From: Sulfitobacter undariae
GTDB taxonomy: Bacteria; Pseudomonadota; Alphaproteobacteria; Rhodobacterales; Rhodobacteraceae
Direction: 5' to 3'
DNA: 64,000 nt
NCBI RefSeq assembly: GCF_014196805.1
Contig: NZ_JACIEI010000005.1
Coordinates: 62,001 to 126,000 of the forward strand
Under the pieces are notes generated by a model, which searched no databases, was not told the DNA's origin, and saw only the letters and a list, made by a program, of their open reading frames with translations. The translations under genes were made by a program, and so were the position numbers. Position 1 is the first letter of the stretch. Each line of letters begins with the position of its first letter. This document shows positions 26,871 through 36,424 of the stretch, in pieces.

Positions 26871-28022
26871 CTAACGCGGCATCGGGTTTTGGGCGCGGTT
26901 ATAGGGCTGCCAATCTTCGATTTCCGGATAGTGTTTCGCACGCCATGCCCGCACGCGCGGGTTCATCACCCGCCGCCACAAAGGCGGGATCATCGCGAAA
27001 AATGTCATCATTGGATAACCATAGGGCAGTTGCGGCGCATCATCGGCGTTGTAGTTCTGCAAGACAGCAAATCGGCGGTCGGGTTTATAGTGGTGGTCTG
27101 AATGACGTTGCAGATTGATCAACAGCCAGTTTGACGCCTTATGCGCTGCATTCCAACTGTGGCGCGGCAGCACGTGTTCATATTTACCCTCACCCAAATG
27201 TTTGCGGGTCAGGCCGTAATGCTCAATGTAATTGACCAGTTCCAGCTGCCAAATGGCGATGCCCGCTTGGAAAGCAAACAATCTGACGCCAGACCAACCG
27301 CCCAGCACAAAGGCCAGTATGAAAAACGCCAGTTGCAGCGCCCAATAGCGCCAGAATGGATTGCTGCGATTTGTCCAAGCTAGGTTTTTGCGCGCCAGCA
27401 TCGCCTTTTCAGCGGCAAATGCGCTGACCCAGCATTGGCGCAGAACACGCGGATAATACCGATGAAACCCTTCATTATAACGTGCGCTGACCGGATCACG
27501 CGGAGTGCCAACATAGCGGTGATGCACCAGCATATGTTCCGAGCGGAAGTGTGAATAGAGCGTCATCGCCAACAAAAGATCAGCCATCCAGCGCTCAAAC
27601 TTGGGCTTTTGGTGCATCAGTTCATGGCCATAGTTAATGCCAACTGTCCCCGTGATCACACCAACGCCAAAGAAAACGCCAATGCGCTCGGCGCTATTCA
27701 GGTGTTCTGCTTGCGGGACGTACCACAGCAGGCTTGCCAGCATAAGAAATTGCAAAGGCGCCCAGATGATTGTGATCATCTTGTACCAAAACATGTCGTC
27801 ATCGGTGGCTGATACATCCGCGTTTTCGGTGTTCAGCCCCAAGGCGGTATCAAGTGCTGTGAACAAATACCACGTGGCACATGGCACGATCACCAAAGCC
27901 CAACCGCCAAACAGCGCAGCGCCCCACGCCAGCGGGAGCAGGATCAGTGACAACCAGAACGGTAATGCGCGGCTGAGCTTGGACAGCTCTGCGGGCGAAA
28001 TGGGGGCTGCGTTATCTGGCAT
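26871..28022 (-). CDS. alkB: alkane 1-monooxygenase
   Basis: A membrane di-iron hydroxylase that oxidises the terminal carbon of n-alkanes to 1-alkanols, using electrons from a rubredoxin. The 383-residue protein has hydrophobic spans in its first 130 residues and all the AlkB histidine boxes: HELMH (133-137), EHMLVHHRYVGT (162-173), NYIEHYG (264-270) and LQRHSDHH (304-311). No rubredoxin or rubredoxin reductase gene is in the window. It lies 30 bases after mutY on the same strand and likely shares its transcript, an insertion into an otherwise conserved ccrM-mutY neighbourhood. Confidence 0.93.
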   Translation of the reverse strand: MPDNAAPISPAELSKLSRALPFWLSLILLPLAWGAALFGGWALVIVPCATWYLFTALDTALGLNTENADVSATDDDMFWYKMITIIWAPLQFLMLASLLWYVPQAEHLNSAERIGVFFGVGVITGTVGINYGHELMHQKPKFERWMADLLLAMTLYSHFRSEHMLVHHRYVGTPRDPVSARYNEGFHRYYPRVLRQCWVSAFAAEKAMLARKNLAWTNRSNPFWRYWALQLAFFILAFVLGGWSGVRLFAFQAGIAIWQLELVNYIEHYGLTRKHLGEGKYEHVLPRHSWNAAHKASNWLLINLQRHSDHHYKPDRRFAVLQNYNADDAPQLPYGYPMMTFFAMIPPLWRRVMNPRVRAWRAKHYPEIEDWQPYNRAQNPMPR

Positions 28023-28052
28023 TGGGTGACCCTGTCTATCGTTTCTAGCACT

Positions 28053-29150
28053 CTATAGCAGAGGACCGCGCTGTGTCATCTGTGGTGAAACACCCTGATA
28101 ATGTAGATCAAACGCTTTGCGCATAACCGTCGGCAGATTGCTGGGGGAGAAATCAGACTTTGCTACAAATTCACCCTGCGTAGGCGTGGTCTCAGATGCA
28201 AGATCGGCAGTAATGACGCGCAAGATTAGGTGAAAGTGGGTGAAGGTATGGCGCACTTCGCCTTCCAACTCTTCCCAATCGCCTTTTGCAGGGGGCGTGC
28301 TGTCGGGATGTGGTAGGCTGCTGTCCACCCAGTCCGATCCGGGCCAGCCGAGCATGCCACCCAATAGCCCCTTTTCGGGCCGTGTTTCCAAAAGCCACGC
28401 GCCATCCGTGCGGCGCCCCAGATAAACAGTGCCGTGGCGGATGGGCTTGGGTTTCTTCGGGGTCTTTTTCGGCAGCTCTGCCATCGTTCCAGCGGCGCGG
28501 GCCGCGCAGGGATCACGCCATGGGCATATGCCACAGGCAGGGGACTTGGGCGTGCAGATTGTTGCGCCCAAGTCCATCACGGCTTGGGCGTAATCGCCTG
28601 ATCGCTGTTGCGGGGTCAGTGCTTTGGCGTGTTCCATCAGTTCAGGCTTGGCCGCAGGAAGCGGAGTATGGATGTCGTACAGCCGCGCCATTACCCGTTC
28701 GACGTTGCCGTCCAGCACCGCGTGGGGCAGGTCAAATGCAATCGAAGATACTGCTGCAGCCGTATAAGGCCCGATGCCGGGAAGCGTGAGCAAGGCCGCA
28801 TGATCGGCAGGAAATACGCCATCATATTCCTCCACAATCGCCCGCGCACATTTGAGCAAATTCCGTGCCCGCGCATAATATCCAAGGCCTGCCCATTCTG
28901 CCATGACATCGGCATCCTGCGCCGCCGCAAGATCGCGTACAGTGGGCCACCGGTTTATAAATCTGGTAAAGTAGTCCTTTACGGTCACAACAGTGGTCTG
29001 TTGCAGCATGATTTCGCTCATCCAAATGGTATAAGGATCTGGCAGCACACCGTCTTTGCGCGCTTGCGGGCTGGTGCGCCATGGCATTTCGCGGGCGTTG
29101 GCATCATACCAAGCCAGTAAGATTACAGACATGTTATCATTGTCACGCAC
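28053..29150 (-). CDS. mutY: A/G-specific adenine glycosylase
   Basis: MutY removes adenine mispaired with 8-oxoguanine or guanine in base excision repair. The helix-hairpin-helix LPGIGPYTAAAV with its following catalytic aspartate, the four-cysteine 4Fe-4S cluster region (ICTPKSPACGICPWRDPC), and a C-terminal NUDIX-like domain (VYLGRRTDGAWLLETRP) are in normal order. The start is uncertain: GTG at 29150 or ATG at 29132, neither with a clear ribosome site; I give the longer form (365 residues). It is divergent from the DciA-like gene. Confidence 0.93.
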   Translation of the reverse strand: MRDNDNMSVILLAWYDANAREMPWRTSPQARKDGVLPDPYTIWMSEIMLQQTTVVTVKDYFTRFINRWPTVRDLAAAQDADVMAEWAGLGYYARARNLLKCARAIVEEYDGVFPADHAALLTLPGIGPYTAAAVSSIAFDLPHAVLDGNVERVMARLYDIHTPLPAAKPELMEHAKALTPQQRSGDYAQAVMDLGATICTPKSPACGICPWRDPCAARAAGTMAELPKKTPKKPKPIRHGTVYLGRRTDGAWLLETRPEKGLLGGMLGWPGSDWVDSSLPHPDSTPPAKGDWEELEGEVRHTFTHFHLILRVITADLASETTPTQGEFVAKSDFSPSNLPTVMRKAFDLHYQGVSPQMTQRGPLL

Positions 29151-29277
29151 TGTTTATGGCCCAATTCCCAATTGTCGTAGTGGCAGCGCGGATTGCTTGC
29201 GCTATGATGTTACAGACCGAACTTAGCGCGGTGTCCCCTGATGGGCCACTGCGGACAGATAAGAAAGCAGATTGCGC

Positions 29278-29784
29278 ATGCCGCCCCGCCGCACCACCAC
29301 CAAAGGATTCGCCCGTACAGCCAGTTTGCTGACGGGAAAAATCCGCAAAGCCTCGGAGAGCCGCGGGTTTGCGCAGTCGCGCCTATTGACCAATTGGGCC
29401 GAAGTGGCGGGGGAAGAAGCGGCGGCAATTTCACGCCCTGTTGAGGTATCATATGGGCGTGGCGGTATGGGAGCGACACTGACCCTTCTGACAACGGGTG
29501 CTAATGCGCCCGTGTTGGAAATGCAAAAGGAACAACTGCGCGCCCGCGTGAATGCCGTTTACGGCTATAACGCAATTGCACGGGTGCGGGTGACGCAAAC
29601 CGCTGCGACAGGGTTTGCTGATGGGCGTGTGGCGTTTGAACACGCGCCAAAGAAGGCCCCGCCGCCACCCGATCCCGCCCTGCGGGCCAAGGCCACCGAA
29701 ACGGCAGCCCAGATTGGTGACAACAGCCTACGGGATGCGCTTGCCCGTCTGGGTGAAAATATCTTGAATAAACAAAATCGCTGA
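29278..29784 (+). CDS. DUF721 (DciA-like) protein
   Basis: A basic protein of 168 residues. The DUF721 domain covers about residues 10-105 (LLTNWAEVAGEEAAAISRP is typical), followed by a proline-rich linker and a short helical tail. In many bacteria lacking DnaC, the DUF721 protein DciA loads or assists the replicative helicase DnaB. That role here is inferred from family. ATG 29278 is chosen over TTG 29272. Sits in the conserved mutY-DUF721-dsbA cluster. Confidence 0.82.
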   Translation: MPPRRTTTKGFARTASLLTGKIRKASESRGFAQSRLLTNWAEVAGEEAAAISRPVEVSYGRGGMGATLTLLTTGANAPVLEMQKEQLRARVNAVYGYNAIARVRVTQTAATGFADGRVAFEHAPKKAPPPPDPALRAKATETAAQIGDNSLRDALARLGENILNKQNR

Positions 29785-29836
29785 GCATGCTTATATGTAT
29801 GCCGGCCTCTAATAATCTGAACGAAGGACTAGTTAT

Positions 29837-30505
29837 ATGAACCGTAGAAATATCCTGCTCGGCGGCGTTGCCGTTTTCGGCTTTAGCGCTTGGAACATGA
29901 CAAGCGGAAGTTTCTTTGACGCATCGCGTCTTCCTGGTGCGGCAAATGCCCAGACCGCTGACGCGGAAGTGGATACATCTGGCATCGTCGAGATGGTTAT
30001 TGGAAATCCTGATTCGACAGTTGAAATCATTGAATACGCGTCTTTCACCTGCCCGCATTGCGCCACCTTCCACGCAGGTCCGTTCAAGCAGCTGAAAAAA
30101 GAATACATCGACACAGGTAAAATCAAATTTGTGTACCGTGAAGTATACTTTGACCGCTTTGGTCTGTGGGCATCCTTGGTTGCGCGTTGTGGCGGTCAGG
30201 CGAAATTCTTTGGCATCGCAGATATGATCTATGCAGGCCAATCCCAATGGACCCGCGCAGGAGAACCAGCGGCGATTGTAGAAGAGCTGCGCAAAATTGG
30301 GCGTCTGGCGGGGATGGATAACGACAAGTTGGAAGCCTGTTTGCAAGATGGTGAAAAGGCGCAGGCTTTGGTCGCGTGGTTCCAGAAAAACTCTGAAGCT
30401 GACGATATCGATAGCACACCCAGCTTTGTCATCAACGGCAAGAAATACTCCAACATGAGCTACGACGACATGAAGAAAATCATCGACGAAGCACTGGAAA
30501 GCTAA
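29837..30505 (+). CDS. DsbA-family thiol-disulfide oxidoreductase
   Basis: A 222-residue periplasmic thioredoxin-fold protein. A hydrophobic N terminus preceded by MNRR (with an RR pair but not a full Tat motif) should direct export; AGAANAQ-TADA is a likely cleavage region near 37-40. The active site is CPHC (C72, C75) in ASFTCPHCATF, and the cis-proline is in DSTPSFVING. It probably oxidises or isomerises disulfides of exported proteins. GAAGGA lies nine bases before the ATG. Its TAA overlaps the ATG of the CaiB-type gene (TAATG). Confidence 0.9.
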   Translation: MNRRNILLGGVAVFGFSAWNMTSGSFFDASRLPGAANAQTADAEVDTSGIVEMVIGNPDSTVEIIEYASFTCPHCATFHAGPFKQLKKEYIDTGKIKFVYREVYFDRFGLWASLVARCGGQAKFFGIADMIYAGQSQWTRAGEPAAIVEELRKIGRLAGMDNDKLEACLQDGEKAQALVAWFQKNSEADDIDSTPSFVINGKKYSNMSYDDMKKIIDEALES

Positions 30506-31617
30506 TGGCGTCCCCGCTTGCAGGGCTCAAAGTAGTTGAGCTGGCCCGTGTTCTTGCTGGCCCTTGGGCAGGTCAAACCCTGTCCGATCTGGGGGCGGAA
30601 GTAATCAAGGTGGAAAGCCCCGATGGAGATGATACGCGCCAATGGGGCCCCCCCTTTGTTGAGCGGGATGAAGACCGCTCAGCATCGTATTTCCATTCAG
30701 CCAACCGTGGCAAAGCCTCGGTTGTGGTCGATATGCGCACGGACGAAGGTAAGGCAAAGCTGAATGCCTTGCTGGAAGACGCCGACATTCTGATCGAGAA
30801 TTTTAAAACGGGTGGCTTGGCCAAATACGGCATGGATTTTGAGAGCGTGCATGCGCGCTTTCCCAAGCTGATTTACTGCTCGATCACCGGTTTTGGGCAA
30901 ACGGGCCCTTACGCGCAACGTGCGGGGTATGATTTTATCATCCAAGGCATGTCCGGCCTGATGTCGATCACCGGAGAACCAGACAGCCAGCCGCAAAAGC
31001 ACGGCATGGCGATCACAGATATTTTTACAGGTATCTATGCCAGCACGGCGATTCTGGCCGCTGTGCATCAGCGCGGCAGCACGGGTGTTGGTCAACATAT
31101 CGATATGGCGTTGCTGGATTGTGCCGTGGCGATCACGGGCAATCAGGCCATGAACTATCTCGTTAGTGGAAAGGCTCCGACACGGTTGGGCAATGCCCAC
31201 CCAAACTTGACGCCTTATGAAGTGTTCGAGACATCCGATGGTCACCTCATCATTGCCACAGGAAATGACGGGCAGTTCCAACGGCTTTGCAAACTGCTGG
31301 GGTTGGACGATATGGCCAGCGATCCCGATTACCTTAAAAACGCTGATCGTGTGGCGCATCGTTCTGCGATGAATGCGCGGATTGAAGGCGCAACACGTCT
31401 TCGCACCCGTGATGATTTATTGGCCGCATGTGAAGCGCATACAGTGCCGGCTGGCCCGATTAACACGCTTGAAGATACCTTCAACGACCCGCAAGTAAAA
31501 GCACGTGATATGTTGATCGAGATAGACGGGGTGCCGGGGGTTAGATCACCCTTCAAGTTTTCTGGGGCAGAGTTGTCGCTGACGCGCCCTGCACCGAAAT
31601 TGGGCGAGGACGATTAA
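30505..31617 (+). CDS. CaiB/BaiF family (class III) CoA-transferase
   Basis: Class III CoA-transferases move CoA between organic acids through an aspartyl-CoA thioester. The 370-residue protein is of usual length; the start LAGLKVVELARVLAGPWAGQ is characteristic and the catalytic aspartate is expected in HIDMALLDCA near residue 200. The CoA donor and acceptor are not evident. It begins on the last base of the dsbA-like stop, so the two are translationally coupled; in related genomes I recall smc in this position, which is not present here. Confidence 0.9.
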   Translation: MASPLAGLKVVELARVLAGPWAGQTLSDLGAEVIKVESPDGDDTRQWGPPFVERDEDRSASYFHSANRGKASVVVDMRTDEGKAKLNALLEDADILIENFKTGGLAKYGMDFESVHARFPKLIYCSITGFGQTGPYAQRAGYDFIIQGMSGLMSITGEPDSQPQKHGMAITDIFTGIYASTAILAAVHQRGSTGVGQHIDMALLDCAVAITGNQAMNYLVSGKAPTRLGNAHPNLTPYEVFETSDGHLIIATGNDGQFQRLCKLLGLDDMASDPDYLKNADRVAHRSAMNARIEGATRLRTRDDLLAACEAHTVPAGPINTLEDTFNDPQVKARDMLIEIDGVPGVRSPFKFSGAELSLTRPAPKLGEDD

Positions 31618-31622
31618 AAGGC

Positions 31623-31650
31623 GAGCCGGAGTTCTCTAAAATTCCGGCTC
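31623..31650 (-). terminator. hairpin between convergent caiB-type and lpxK genes
   Basis: GAGCCGGA (31623-31630) pairs with TCCGGCTC (31643-31650). Read leftward it is followed by GCCTTTTA, a short T run, so it can end the lpxK operon; rightward there is no T run. Confidence 0.55.
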
Positions 31651-32641
31651 AGGCTTCAGTCTCGGCGATCTTTTTCAGAGCGTCCCAAAGGCCGTTTTTC
31701 TCAGGCATTTGCAGTCTGACAGGCAAAGTAATTACCTTTGTGCGGAAGGCAGGCGGCAGGCGCACTGCGTCTTTCTCTGTGGTGACCAATTGCGCTCCAT
31801 TTGCACGGGCGTCTGCTTCTAAACGGCCCAGCAGTGCCGATGTCAGCGGTTGGTGATCCTCTAGTGGTTCGGCATGTACCAGCGTCGCGCCGAGACTGCG
31901 CAAGGTTGCAAAAAACTTCTCGGGGTGGCCGATCCCTGCAAAAGCAAGAAGCGGTGTATCTGTCCAGTCCATTCCTGTTTGCAGCGGCACCAGTGCGGCG
32001 CAGACATGGGCAAGGTCATGAGGCAGTTCAGATAGATCAAAGGCAGCCTGTGCCGCCTCATCCCCTATGGAAAGCAACAGATCGGCGCGGGCCAAACCCG
32101 TTTTAACAGGTTCGCGCAGGGGGCCTGCGGGTAGGCACAGTCCGTTGCCAAAACCCTTAGCAGCATCCACCACGACGATGCTTAGGTCATAGAATAGCGC
32201 AGGGTTTTGGAAACCGTCGTCCAGTACAATTGTCTTGGCGCCTGCATCTTGGGCCGCTTGCGCCCCTGCGGCGCGGTCACGGGCAACCCAGACCTCTGCA
32301 AATGCGGCCAGCAGTAGGGGTTCGTCTCCGACTTGTGCCGCCGTATGCCGCGACGGGTCGACACGAACAGGGCCTTCCAGAGTGCCGCCATAACCACGCG
32401 AGATGATATGCGGTTCAAGGTAGAGGTCGCGCAAGCGCTCGACCACGGCGATCACGGTAGGGGTTTTGCCTGTGCCACCTGCGTTGATGTTGCCCACGCA
32501 AATCACAGGCACATCCATCTTTTGTGGATTGCCTTGCGCCAGTCTGCGGGCGGTGGCCCGCGCATAAATTGCGCCTAAAGGCTGCAATAACCGTGCGCGC
32601 AGGTCAGGGCGGGGTTTATGCCAGAAATCAGGGGCGCGCAT
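31649..32641 (-). CDS. lpxK: tetraacyldisaccharide 4'-kinase
   Basis: LpxK phosphorylates the 4' position of the lipid A disaccharide on the inner membrane. The P-loop is in [15 protein letters not shown] at about 48-62, and later signatures VLDDGFQNP and [11 protein letters not shown] are typical. I start at ATG 32641, which shares a base with the stop of the waaA-like gene (TGATG), giving 330 residues; the longer frame from 32731 would run inside the upstream gene. Gene order waaA-lpxK is the usual one in Rhodobacteraceae. Confidence 0.94.
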   Translation of the reverse strand: MRAPDFWHKPRPDLRARLLQPLGAIYARATARRLAQGNPQKMDVPVICVGNINAGGTGKTPTVIAVVERLRDLYLEPHIISRGYGGTLEGPVRVDPSRHTAAQVGDEPLLLAAFAEVWVARDRAAGAQAAQDAGAKTIVLDDGFQNPALFYDLSIVVVDAAKGFGNGLCLPAGPLREPVKTGLARADLLLSIGDEAAQAAFDLSELPHDLAHVCAALVPLQTGMDWTDTPLLAFAGIGHPEKFFATLRSLGATLVHAEPLEDHQPLTSALLGRLEADARANGAQLVTTEKDAVRLPPAFRTKVITLPVRLQMPEKNGLWDALKKIAETEA

Positions 32642-33873
32642 CAGTTCATCACTTGCTGTGCATCCAGCGTGTCCTGCACCAGATCGGAAATTCGGTCGGT
32701 CAGGGCAGCGCCTTCGCTGATAACATCCCAACCTGCGTGGGCCATGATCGCTGCTTGGTCCGGTGCCACCAACCGCGAAACGGCCATGCCCAGTGCGGCA
32801 CTGTCATTGATGATACGCGCCGCGCCCGCAGAGGCCAGCCGTGAATAGCTTTGCAAATGCCTGCCCACACGTGGTCCATAGAGGATGGCCGAGCCGAGGG
32901 CCGCCGCCTCTAGCGGATCAACACTTGCATGTCCCACCACCAGCGAGCCACCTAAGAAGGACACGGGGGCCATGCGGTAAAAAAGCCCGATGTCATGTGG
33001 GTCTTCGGTGATCAGCACTTGGGTTGTTTCATCGGGATAATTGCCATCATCCCATCTTACCACCCGGAACTCTTGCTCGCGGCATTGGTCGTAGGCCTCT
33101 TGTGCGTCAAGGTCGCCCGAAGGGCGTAGCACCAGCAACAGGCGGTGCGACAGGCGAAGCGCCTGCCGATGCGCAGCCAGTATGGTTTGCAGTTCTGCGC
33201 GGTACAACCCATTGGCAAACCAGATGGCGCGACCAACGCAAGAGGCAGAGAGGTCAGCCAAATCGGTCTCGTTGCAGGGCAGGGCTTGGCTGCCAGCTTG
33301 CAAGGATGTGGTGATTTCTACGTCGTCTTTGCCCAAACCCAATTGGACCAAACGTCGCGCAGCGGCAGGGGTGCGTGCCATCACAGCAGTAAATAAAGGC
33401 AAAAGCGCGCGGGCAACGTCAGGCATCCAGCGATCACGACGGCCATCAAAACCGCTGGTATCTGCATTGATCAGGAACAAGGGGCAGTGCCGTTCAGCGG
33501 CGGTTAGGATTAGGTTGGGCAGCAGTCCACCCCAAGTCCAGACACAGCAATCGGGTTTCCAGTGATCCAGAAATGCCGCGACACTGATCGGGTGATCGTC
33601 GCAAATCTGGCACATAAATAGCCCCGCCGTTTGCTGGGTTTGTTCAACCTGTTCCTGATTTGGAAGGGTGGCGACCGAAATCAGGACGTGCAGCCCCTGA
33701 CGGCTGGAAATCTGGCGCTGGGCAAGATCCTGAACAGCAATATATGATGCAGGTTCTGCACAATGAATCCACAGCAGTTCTCCCGCAGGGCGAGAGGCGT
33801 CAAAAACCGGCAGCCGTGCGTCTCCGCGCCGTGTAAGCGCACGGTAGGCAGATAGGCCAAGTGATCCGGCCAT
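32641..33873 (-). CDS. waaA: 3-deoxy-D-manno-octulosonic acid transferase-like protein (divergent)
   Basis: A glycosyltransferase of 410 residues in the KdtA/WaaA family, expected to add Kdo to lipid A. The C-terminal GT-B half looks normal ([21 protein letters not shown] near 300-320). The N-terminal half is unusual: where typical enzymes have WxHAxSxGE with the catalytic glutamate, this protein reads [14 protein letters not shown], and NARLS is replaced by NADTS. Either the catalytic residue lies elsewhere or the activity differs. ATG 33873 has AGGAAGG upstream. It sits between the DUF4170 gene and lpxK, which supports a lipid A role. Confidence 0.8.
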   Translation of the reverse strand: MAGSLGLSAYRALTRRGDARLPVFDASRPAGELLWIHCAEPASYIAVQDLAQRQISSRQGLHVLISVATLPNQEQVEQTQQTAGLFMCQICDDHPISVAAFLDHWKPDCCVWTWGGLLPNLILTAAERHCPLFLINADTSGFDGRRDRWMPDVARALLPLFTAVMARTPAAARRLVQLGLGKDDVEITTSLQAGSQALPCNETDLADLSASCVGRAIWFANGLYRAELQTILAAHRQALRLSHRLLLVLRPSGDLDAQEAYDQCREQEFRVVRWDDGNYPDETTQVLITEDPHDIGLFYRMAPVSFLGGSLVVGHASVDPLEAAALGSAILYGPRVGRHLQSYSRLASAGAARIINDSAALGMAVSRLVAPDQAAIMAHAGWDVISEGAALTDRISDLVQDTLDAQQVMN

Positions 33874-33880
33874 AGCCTTC

Positions 33881-34123
33881 CTAGCCCAGTTCTTCGGTGG
33901 AGGATGCCGGTGTTTCTTCGTCGCGCAAACGGTGCAGGTGGGCGATGAAATAGCGCATATGCGCATTGTCTACGGTGCGTTGGGCTTCGTTCTTCCATGC
34001 GTCATAGGCAGACGCATAGTTTGGAAAAATACCAACAACATGCAGGTCATCGACATTCTTAAAGACGTTTTCGCTGGGAGTTACCAACTCGCCGCCAAAG
34101 ACAAGGTGTAAGCGCTGGGTCAT
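33881..34123 (-). CDS. DUF4170 family protein
   Basis: An 80-residue protein with no signal peptide. The pattern LHLVFGGELVTPSENVF then DLHVVGIFPNYASAYDAWK followed by NAHMRYFIAHLHRLRDEE is DUF4170, a short alphaproteobacterial family of unknown function usually located beside waaA and lpxK. AAAGGAAA precedes the ATG, and the waaA-like start is 7 bases past its stop. The tight linkage suggests a part in Kdo or lipid A addition, but that is inference. Confidence 0.85.
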   Translation of the reverse strand: MTQRLHLVFGGELVTPSENVFKNVDDLHVVGIFPNYASAYDAWKNEAQRTVDNAHMRYFIAHLHRLRDEETPASSTEELG

Positions 34124-34195
34124 GGTATAGTTTCCTTTGAAAGTTCTTGGTTCGTGTTTGCACGGCGCAAGCCTATGCCGTCAAGCAAATGGATG

Positions 34196-34972
34196 TCAGG
34201 CCAGTGCATCAAGCAGGGCCGCGTGGATTAAGCCACCGCCAGCAACCACGCCGTCAAGGCGCGGATCGGCACTGTTGAAACGCAAGGATGCACCGCGTTG
34301 GTTGCTGATGGCCCCGCCTGCCTCGGCGACAATCAAAGCGCCTGCTGCGATGTCCCACTCCCAACTGGGGCGCAGGGTTAGCATGCCGTCAAATTGCGCC
34401 TGCGCGACCAGCCCCAAGCGGTAGGCGAGTGACGGGCGGTAGGCTGGCTTGAAAACGGGGCAAACGCCACTGCGCCACATCTTGGCTGCCATGGTGGGTT
34501 TTGCGGCAAGGATGGTTGCATCTGCAAAATCCGTGACAGCGGAGGTCTGGATTGGGACACCATTCAGATAGGCCCCTTTGCCCCGCGCAGCGGTATAGAG
34601 CAGATCACGCATGGGCAGATAGACTACTGCCGAAGTGACTTGGCCAAATTCAGCGACAGCGATTGCATGGGCCCAAGTATCGGCCCCTTCTGTAAAGCTG
34701 CGCGTGCCATCGATGGGATCAACGATAAATACGCGATCATGGCCCAACCTGATGCTACTGTCTTCGGTTTCCTCAGACAGCCAGCCATAGTCGGGGCGTG
34801 CTTGGCGCAAGACCTTATGCAACAGGTCGTTCACGGCCAGATCAGCCTCGGTCACGGGGCCTGCGCCGTCGGGTTTATCCCAGCGTTTCGCCGATTTTCC
34901 GACGAAGCCGGTAGCGACATGGCCTGCCATGCGCACAGCTTCGATCAAGAGGGGGAGGTCAGCTGCCGGCAA
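34196..34972 (-). CDS. cysQ: 3'(2'),5'-bisphosphate nucleotidase CysQ / inositol monophosphatase family
   Basis: A magnesium-dependent phosphatase of 258 residues. Metal-site motifs are SEETED near 80, DPIDGTRSF near 101 and WEWDIAAGALIVAEAGG near 208. CysQ-type enzymes hydrolyse 3'-phosphoadenosine 5'-phosphate, but related enzymes act on inositol phosphates. The start is a TTG at 34972 with GGGGA upstream, overlapping the end of pmbA by 14 bases. An ATG at 34930 is an alternative but would lose conserved N-terminal residues. Confidence 0.88.
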   Translation of the reverse strand: MPAADLPLLIEAVRMAGHVATGFVGKSAKRWDKPDGAGPVTEADLAVNDLLHKVLRQARPDYGWLSEETEDSSIRLGHDRVFIVDPIDGTRSFTEGADTWAHAIAVAEFGQVTSAVVYLPMRDLLYTAARGKGAYLNGVPIQTSAVTDFADATILAAKPTMAAKMWRSGVCPVFKPAYRPSLAYRLGLVAQAQFDGMLTLRPSWEWDIAAGALIVAEAGGAISNQRGASLRFNSADPRLDGVVAGGGLIHAALLDALA

Positions 34973-36305
34973 TCGTCATCCCCGGAACCAGAAGCGACGG
35001 TACAACACGGCTTAGATGAGTACGCGCATCATTGGCTGGTATAATCGCCAGCAGCATGTCCCGCAGATTGCCCGCGATGGTACATTCATTGATCGCATGG
35101 GTGACTTCGCCGTTCTCGATCCATAGACCAGCGGCCCCGCGTGAATAATCGCCAGTGTTGGGATTGATCGTAGAGCCGATCATCGAGGTCACCAATAGGC
35201 CAGTGCCCATGTCGCGGATCAAATCTGCGCGGCTTGCGGTGCCTTGGGTCAACTCCATGTTCCATGAGGCGGGGGAAGGCGCAGACCCTGTGCCGCGTGC
35301 GGCATTTGCGGTGGAAGGCATGCCCAATTGGCGGCCAGTTGTTAAATCTAGTGTCCACCCTTGCAAAACACCGTCTTCGACAACGGCACGTTTGGAAGTG
35401 GGGAGGAATTCACCGTCAAAGGGGCGGCTGCCACCTATGCGCGGGCGGTGGGGGTCTTCCAGCAGGGACATGCCTTGGGGTAAAACCTGCGTGCCCATCG
35501 CATCGCGCAAATAAGAGGCACCTCGTGCAATGGCGCTGCCGTTGATGGCGCCTAAAAGATGCCCGATCAGCGAGGTTGCAATGCGTTCATCAAACAACAC
35601 AGGAAATGTGCCTGTGGGTGGTTTGCGTGCATCAAGACGCAGCAATGCACGTTCTGCCGCTGTTCGGCCAATCTGGGCGGCGTCGCGCAGATCACTTTGG
35701 AAAATGCGACTGTCGCCGTCATAATCACGCTCCATCCCCGCGCCTGTGCCTGCAATGGCAACGCAGCTAAGCCCGCGATTTGTACGGCGATACCCCCCAG
35801 AAAAGCCGTTTGAGCCCGCCAGATAGATGTCGTTTGCACCATATCCCGCGCTTGCGGATTGCACTTGGCTGATGCCTTGCACGCCAAGTGCGGCGGCTTC
35901 TGCCTGTGCGGCGTCTTCTTGCAGTGCGGCTGGTGTTGGCTCGTCTGTGGGGTCTTGCAACTCAAGCGCTGCGACATCCCAATCCGTTGCGATTTGGGCG
36001 GGATCAGCAAGGCCTGCATAGGGGTTTTCGGGGGCTTCGCGCGCCATGGCCACTGCGCGTTCCGCCATTTCGGATAAGGTCCGTGAGGAGGTATCGGAGG
36101 ATGACACAAGGGCGCTGCGTTGGCCAACAAACACCCGCAGGCCGATATCTGTACTTTCGTCGCGCTGGGCCTCTTCCAATGTGCCGCCACGTACATCTAC
36201 TGATAGCGATGTGCCGCGCACGGCCATAGCATCTGCTGTATCTGCGCCAGCGGCCTTGGCCGCATCCAGCATTTGCGCCGTGAGCTCATCAAGGGCTTGG
36301 GTCAT
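34959..36305 (-). CDS. pmbA: TldD/PmbA family metalloprotease component
   Basis: A 448-residue member of the TldD/TldE family. In Escherichia coli the TldD-TldE heterodimer trims antibacterial peptides and degrades unfolded chains; TldE/PmbA lacks the metal motif. The N-terminal GTSLSVDVRGGTLEEAQRDE and the C-terminal LLVTSMIGSTINPNTGDYSRGAAG match the family; I see no HExxxH, so it is the TldE/PmbA-like half. ATG 36305 is preferred because GGAG is six bases upstream. Operon with cysQ, DUF4170, waaA and lpxK. Confidence 0.9.
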   Translation of the reverse strand: MTQALDELTAQMLDAAKAAGADTADAMAVRGTSLSVDVRGGTLEEAQRDESTDIGLRVFVGQRSALVSSSDTSSRTLSEMAERAVAMAREAPENPYAGLADPAQIATDWDVAALELQDPTDEPTPAALQEDAAQAEAAALGVQGISQVQSASAGYGANDIYLAGSNGFSGGYRRTNRGLSCVAIAGTGAGMERDYDGDSRIFQSDLRDAAQIGRTAAERALLRLDARKPPTGTFPVLFDERIATSLIGHLLGAINGSAIARGASYLRDAMGTQVLPQGMSLLEDPHRPRIGGSRPFDGEFLPTSKRAVVEDGVLQGWTLDLTTGRQLGMPSTANAARGTGSAPSPASWNMELTQGTASRADLIRDMGTGLLVTSMIGSTINPNTGDYSRGAAGLWIENGEVTHAINECTIAGNLRDMLLAIIPANDARTHLSRVVPSLLVPGMTIAGS

Positions 36306-36375
36306 CATACTCTCCTGATCAGGGGTTAGAGGTAACGGCGACGGGCGGTTCCCGCAAGAGCAGGGAGGAAAAGAA

Positions 36376-36400
36376 AAAGCGGCCCGAGAGGGGCCGCTTT
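36376..36400 (-). terminator. rho-independent terminator of the DUF2125 gene
   Basis: Read leftward, AAAGCGGCCC and GGGCCGCTTT form a perfect ten-base stem around CTCTC, followed by TTCTTTT. It lies 25 bases beyond the DUF2125 stop and upstream of pmbA. Confidence 0.92.
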
Positions 36401-36424
36401 CATAATTTGTTGACCTTTATGTGC

